A DNA stretch of 25,222 nucleotides from a virus. Positions 22,390 through 25,222 of this stretch are shown piece by piece (the first letter of the stretch is position 1; every line of letters starts with the position of its first letter). Below the pieces are notes generated by a model. It ran no database searches and was not told the origin of the DNA. It saw only the letters and a program-made list of their open reading frames with translations. Made by a program: the position numbers and the translations under genes. The stretch covers positions 1-25,222 of the IMG/VR virus record IMGVR_UViG_3300000882_000020, one strand, 5' to 3'.

Positions 22390-23053
22390 AAAGAACTACC
22401 CGAGAACTGATAACTTGACGAGTTTCTTCTGTATTTTCTACTACAGTTCCATTAGATTCAATTACTATGTTTCTTATTTTTGTTTGATGTAGTGGTTCGG
22501 GTATAATAGGTATTTGATTAATTTTTTGTTGTGGTGTGGGAGTTGATTTAACCAATGAAACCGGTAATTTTTGAATTGGTTTAGGTTGGGGGGTTGTAAT
22601 TGGTGTTGGTTTAGATGGTATGTTTTTAACTAATGTATTGAATGTAACATTATGAGAAGAAGATTTTGGTGTTGCTAATTTGATTTCTTTAGGTAAACAA
22701 TTATCAATTTTTTTAATTTGAAAATTGTTTTTAATATATTCAAAAGAACCCAAAACATTATTAACACCTTTAACAGATTCTGCTACCATTTTTTTAATTT
22801 TAGGTTGAGAAGAAGTATTTTGTTTTTGTGGCACAGGTACTGCAACTATTTTAGGTATAATGTGATTATTATTCCATCCTGGTTTTGATTTTTTCTCATT
22901 ATAAAGTTTTTCTCTACTATCTTTCAATTCTTGTGTTAATCTTTTTTTATAAGAACTATACTGGGTAATAGCACCATAGACTGCTAGGTGAAGGAAGACG
23001 ACTACCCCAAAAGCCGTCTTCCATGAAATACTTTTATGTTTTTTAAAATTCAT
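22388..23053 (-). CDS. TonB-like single-pass membrane protein, Pro-rich
   Basis: A 221-residue protein with a short basic cytoplasmic N-terminus, one membrane helix (12-29, TAFGVVVFLHLAVYGAI) containing an intramembrane His, a charged helical stretch (31-55), and a long Pro/Thr/Lys-rich extension (KPTPITTPQPKPIQ, then STPTPQQK). This layout resembles TonB-like energy-transducing proteins: signal anchor with His plus periplasm-spanning linker. No TonB C-terminal fold is evident. It is translationally coupled (TAATG) to the LysM protein upstream, whose membrane helix has a similar LIHLSV segment, so the two may pair in the inner membrane. The role is unknown; envelope interaction or lysis are options. 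Confidence 0.62.
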   Translation of the reverse strand: MNFKKHKSISWKTAFGVVVFLHLAVYGAITQYSSYKKRLTQELKDSREKLYNEKKSKPGWNNNHIIPKIVAVPVPQKQNTSSQPKIKKMVAESVKGVNNVLGSFEYIKNNFQIKKIDNCLPKEIKLATPKSSSHNVTFNTLVKNIPSKPTPITTPQPKPIQKLPVSLVKSTPTPQQKINQIPIIPEPLHQTKIRNIVIESNGTVVENTEETRQVISSRVVL

Positions 23054-23601
23054 TACAGAAACCGAAGTTTTTGACCGACTACAACCTTATTAGGGTCTTG
23101 GATGTTATTGATCTTAATAAGACGATCATAATTTAATTTGTATTTTTTTGCAACACTAAACACAGTATCGCCAGATTTAATTACATATTCTTTTATCAAT
23201 TGATTTTTAACTTCTGTTTTAACTTGAGGTACTGGTGGTTTAACTTGAGGTACTGGTGGTTTAACTTGAGGTACTGGTGGTTTAACTTGAGGTACTGGTA
23301 GTTTTGTTTCTTCTTTCAGTGGTTCTGGTTTACTATCCATTGGTACATCATTTGATGGGCTCGGTGTTGGAGTAGGTTTTTGTTCTTCTGTTATTGGTGG
23401 TTCTTTTATATTTGTTTCTTTTTTAGGAGCAGCTATAGCCAATATAGAGAAGACACTCAAATGAATTAATACTACAGACCAAAAGATCCAATTTTTAAAA
23501 AGATTGTATTCAGTTTTTATGTTTTTATTGTTTTGAGGAAGTTTATCTTGAAAAAGAATATCTTCTTCGGTACTTACATCGATGTGGTATTGATTATTCA
23601 T
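23053..23601 (-). CDS. Membrane-anchored LysM protein with Pro-rich repeats
   Basis: A 182-residue protein with an N-terminal cytoplasmic part (1-37), a single membrane helix (38-58, IFWSVVLIHLSVFSILAI), a Pro-rich linker with four copies of the heptapeptide PPVPQVK (about 102-128), and a C-terminal LysM domain (139-182; YVIKSGDTVFSVAKKY and VVVGQKLRFL) that binds peptidoglycan. It would anchor in the inner membrane and reach through the periplasm to the wall. It is coupled to the TonB-like gene by a TAATG overlap. A phage product of this type could act at lysis, block superinfection or hold the envelope during infection; none is proven. Confidence 0.8.
   Translation of the reverse strand: MNNQYHIDVSTEEDILFQDKLPQNNKNIKTEYNLFKNWIFWSVVLIHLSVFSILAIAAPKKETNIKEPPITEEQKPTPTPSPSNDVPMDSKPEPLKEETKLPVPQVKPPVPQVKPPVPQVKPPVPQVKTEVKNQLIKEYVIKSGDTVFSVAKKYKLNYDRLIKINNIQDPNKVVVGQKLRFL
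23218..23301 (-). repeat. Four tandem 21-bp repeats in the LysM gene
   Basis: The unit TTTAACTTGAGGTACTGGTGG on the plus strand occurs four times in a row, the last copy with one substitution. It encodes the Pro-Val-Gln-Val-Lys heptapeptide linker. Near-identity at the DNA level implies recent slippage or recombination, so copy number may vary between relatives. Confidence 0.9.
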
Positions 23602-23638
23602 AGATTTTTAATGTTATGGGTTTGTTGTTAAAATGCAA

Positions 23639-24007
23639 CTATATTTTTTCAAAAAAAGAATCCATCAAATGGCAACAAGTTTTAAATTCTTCATAATTCC
23701 AAATACGACATTCTGTAATACCAGAAATATGGTCTTTTTCGTACCAATTATGAAAATATTTTTCTTTTTGTTTAATGTTGTCCATAATATATTTTTCTAA
23801 TTTTAATGCTTGGTTTTTGTCTGACATCCAACGTGTCTTCATGACTTTAATGTCAGAAAAATAATTTTTAATAGGGTGAGGTTCATCTGGACCATCATAT
23901 GTGAGTCGATCCATAGCATCCGAAGAACTAGTAATACCCACTTTATAAACTACTCGAGGTTTCAAATCAACTCGTTTAAGTTTAGCAATATATACTTTAT
24001 AACGCAT
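23639..24007 (-). CDS. GIY-YIG superfamily protein (T5orf172-like)
   Basis: A 122-residue protein with VVYKVGITSSSDAMDRL (19-35), the diverged GIY-YIG pattern Y-x-V-G-x-T with a downstream R seen in T5orf172/MUG113-type domains. A helix with a conserved-looking Glu follows (QALKLEKYIMDNI), then NWYEKDHISGITECRIW. The function of this branch is unsettled; some are DNA nucleases. It lies 4 nt after the Cys-rich copy B gene, and 37 nt separate its stop from the start of the LysM gene further along the strand. It is distinct from the canonical GIY-YIG gene at 5718. Confidence 0.68.
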   Translation of the reverse strand: MRYKVYIAKLKRVDLKPRVVYKVGITSSSDAMDRLTYDGPDEPHPIKNYFSDIKVMKTRWMSDKNQALKLEKYIMDNIKQKEKYFHNWYEKDHISGITECRIWNYEEFKTCCHLMDSFFEKI

Positions 24008-24011
24008 ATAA

Positions 24012-24485
24012 TTAAATGGAATGTTTACTTTTTTTGTTTGAGAATTTTTTACAAGAACATAAACAAAAATCAGACAGATTACAATTGTCGCATGTTCTCC
24101 CCGAATTCAAATAAATATCAGGTCGCCAACAAGCACCTAAAGTGTGTTCTGGGTGGTCCTTAAGATTTAAAGTGGTGTGAGGTTCATTTTTAAAAATAGG
24201 AATGTCATAAATCTTATTTTCTACTCTTTCAAAAAAATCATTTTTCTTTTCTTTTTTAGGTTTACTAACTTTTTGTGGTTTTGAGGCTGATTTAGCTTTA
24301 CGACTTACAAAGGTTTGAAGAAGATTTTCTAGACCACCATGTCTTTCAATTTTCTTTTTGAGCATGGGCCCAAAAGCCATAACCTTCTCTCCAGTGACTG
24401 TACAAGTCAAATATGGATGAGACGTTAGTTTGTCTGTGGATTTATAATGTTTAACTTCTTTTTGGATTTGTTCTTGTGTCATCAT
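24012..24485 (-). CDS. Cys-rich protein with CWRPDIYL module (copy B)
   Basis: A 157-residue protein. The N-terminal part (YLTCTVTGEKVMAFGPMLKK) looks like a small DNA- or protein-binding domain, residues 62-82 are Lys/Ser-rich, and the C-terminus carries the module shared with the protein at 16889: CWRPDIYL (119-126), C132-x2-C135-x5-C141-x-C143-x-C145. Similarity extends before the module (PHTTLNLKDHPEH here, PKTIINLNTNAEA there). The Cys residues probably bind zinc or an iron-sulfur cluster. Two ATGs in a row form the start; either may be used. It is followed after 4 nt by the T5orf172-like gene. Confidence 0.68.
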   Translation of the reverse strand: MMTQEQIQKEVKHYKSTDKLTSHPYLTCTVTGEKVMAFGPMLKKKIERHGGLENLLQTFVSRKAKSASKPQKVSKPKKEKKNDFFERVENKIYDIPIFKNEPHTTLNLKDHPEHTLGACWRPDIYLNSGRTCDNCNLSDFCLCSCKKFSNKKSKHSI

Positions 24486-24531
24486 CCTATAAGAATAAAG
24501 GATGTTTTGTTTTTAGTCAAGGAAATAAAAA

Positions 24532-24560
24532 AAAAATCCCCTCTAAAAGAAGGGATTTTT
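24532..24560 (-). terminator. Intrinsic terminator-like hairpin
   Basis: AAAAATCCC (24532-24540) pairs with GGGATTTTT (24552-24560), with an inner TCT/AGA stem and one C-A mismatch. On the minus strand it is followed by a run of about ten T, a good terminator for the tagged gene ending at 24586. Confidence 0.8.
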
Positions 24561-24585
24561 AAAACAAATAAATTTATGACAGATA

Positions 24586-24864
24586 TTAAATTTTTGGATT
24601 TTTATACTCAACTGTACGAAGAAAGTCTTCAACTGCTTCGTTTGGGCTTGGGAAATTGTCCCAAAAAGCTTCTCCATCTTGATGTTCACCTTCTTTAATC
24701 CATGATTTCAACATTTGGAGCATTTCATCTTTAACGGTGTGTTTAAGAGTATCAAATTCATGTTTACTAGAAGATTGCTCTTCTTTCATTTTTTGATCAT
24801 GCCACTGATCTAAACTTTCATCTTCGTTAATAAAATTATTATAAAATTCATCAAATTTTTTCAT
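24586..24864 (-). CDS. Acidic protein with N-terminal head-targeting-like tag
   Basis: A 92-residue protein starting MKKFDEFYNNFINEDESL, one of the best tag-family members (INE-D site), nearly parallel to MNNFNQFYNQIVNEN of the gene at 14270. The rest is acidic and helical (KHTVKDEMLQMLKSWIKEG) with a C-terminal DGEAFWDNFPSPNEAVEDFL segment. There is no enzymatic motif. A late-type promoter is 8 nt upstream and a strong terminator 26 nt downstream, so this is a single-gene late transcript. A head-interior role is inferred. Confidence 0.7.
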   Translation of the reverse strand: MKKFDEFYNNFINEDESLDQWHDQKMKEEQSSSKHEFDTLKHTVKDEMLQMLKSWIKEGEHQDGEAFWDNFPSPNEAVEDFLRTVEYKNPKI

Positions 24865-24872
24865 ATATTTTA

Positions 24873-24880
24873 TATTTATT
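24873..24880 (-). promoter_or_regulatory. Late-type promoter AATAAATA
   Basis: AATAAATA on the minus strand ends 8 nt before the ATG at 24864, in the 17 nt gap between two leftward genes. Confidence 0.5.
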
Positions 24881-24881
24881 G

Positions 24882-25112
24882 TTAAATGTTGTTTTTTTCG
24901 AAAATATTTTTCAACGACTCATACAATTCTTTAGCAGATGAAATACTTAAAATTTCTTCAGAAAGAACCGACCCAACATGAAAATTTAAAGTAACTGTAG
25001 GTACTGGAATGTCTGGACCATTTTTTGCTGGAACTGGTGTTTGGGTTTTAAATGCAGTTGCTTTTTGACATACCTTACCGTGTGTAGTTTTAATTTCCAT
25101 AGTCTTTATCAT
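24882..25112 (-). CDS. Hypothetical small protein
   Basis: A 76-residue protein from ATG 25112 (a TTG at 25136 and an ATG at 25100 are alternative starts; the ATG at 25112 is chosen because the sequence before it is a T-run and poorly coding). It has a strand-rich first half with a Pro-rich loop (TPVPAKNGPDIPVPTVTLNF) and a C-terminal helix (SAKELYESLKNIFEKNN). I do not recognise it. It is a leftward gene directly before the promoter of the tagged gene at 24864. Confidence 0.55.
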   Translation of the reverse strand: MIKTMEIKTTHGKVCQKATAFKTQTPVPAKNGPDIPVPTVTLNFHVGSVLSEEILSISSAKELYESLKNIFEKNNI

Positions 25113-25144
25113 AAGTTTTTTTTTAATTTTAGTCAACCTAAAAG

Positions 25145-25152
25145 AATAAATA
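25145..25152 (+). promoter_or_regulatory. Late-type promoter AATAAATA
   Basis: AATAAATA ends 6 nt before the ATG of the partial gene at 25159. Confidence 0.45.
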
Positions 25153-25158
25153 TATTAT

Positions 25159-25222
25159 ATGCCTATTAATAACACCGATGAAATTTTGGATGATGATGAT
25201 GTAGTACCAACTCCTGTAGTAC
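25159..25222 (+). CDS. Partial protein, 5' end only
   Basis: Only 21 residues are visible before the window ends: MPINNTDEILDDDD followed by VVPTPVV. The acidic run and the Pro/Val end suggest an exposed N-terminus. It might be another variant of the shared tag (N-x-x-D-E-I-L-D), but the fit is weak. A late-type promoter 6 nt upstream and no overlap with another gene support it as a real late gene. No family can be assigned. Confidence 0.45.
   Translation, partial: MPINNTDEILDDDDVVPTPVV

Noticed and set aside
24576-24698. Antisense frame with N-terminus MTDIKFLDFYTQLYEES, tag-like, preceded by 15 nt also found before the gene at 7317
   Set aside because: It lies almost wholly antisense to the well-supported tagged gene at 24586-24864, directly after its terminator; the remainder is Leu-rich without domain character. 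The similarity is curious but probably chance.
1-25222. tRNA genes, integrase, transposase or insertion sequences
   Set aside because: I looked for cloverleaf-like stretches, catalytic signatures and terminal repeats and saw none; almost all sequence is accounted for by protein genes.

Overview
The window is a piece of a large, AT-rich, T4-like myovirus genome, most probably from a marine bacterium. The diagnosis rests on recognisable T4 replication, recombination and transcription genes: the gp47 (SbcD/Mre11-like) nuclease subunit, the late sigma factor gp55, the UvsW helicase, the UvsY recombination mediator and the gp61 primase. Accessory genes typical of marine T4-like phages are also present: QueD, QueE, a small heat-shock protein, ribosomal protein bS21 and GIY-YIG family proteins. 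I saw no tRNA, integrase, transposase or CRISPR array. Genes are packed tightly, many with 1-8 nt overlaps. No stretch over 300 bases lacks a gene.

Layout. 1-5457 is a leftward block: three glycosyltransferase-like genes (the first cut by the window edge), then gp47, gp55, UvsW and UvsY. 5497-14053 is a rightward block: a small tagged basic protein, a GIY-YIG protein, a protein with two Cys/His modules, an unknown, a Q/N/P-rich tagged protein, an 862-residue nucleotidyltransferase-ligase fusion, QueD and QueE, a P-loop kinase-like protein and two more tagged proteins. 14055-25112 is mostly leftward: tagged small proteins, gp61 primase, a RecB/Cas4-like nuclease, a BCS1-like AAA ATPase, bS21, Hsp20, a DUF932-like protein, a two-gene TonB-like/LysM module, and two Cys-rich paralogs. 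Rightward exceptions in this block are a membrane protein at 15783, a short GTG-start gene at 21318 and a partial gene at 25159.

The most interesting structure is spread over the window. At least eight otherwise unrelated proteins begin with the same kind of 12-18 residue peptide, roughly M-x-x-F-[DN]-x-[LF]-[YVL]-x-x-[IF]-[LVI]-x-E. Most end in [LIV]-x-E, which resembles the capsid-targeting sequence and prohead-protease site of T4 internal head proteins. The same peptide type seems to occur inside two long proteins, where it may mark domain or fusion junctions. Most tagged genes have an NATAAATA sequence, the gp55-type late promoter, a few bases before the start codon. I infer a late-expressed set of proteins, including an apparent nucleic-acid ligase, packaged in the virion head.

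Shine-Dalgarno sequences are almost absent, and several predicted promoters sit so close to the start codon that transcripts would be leaderless or nearly so. The phage also carries its own bS21, a protein of the 30S initiation platform. All functional statements come from reading motifs by eye; no searches were run.
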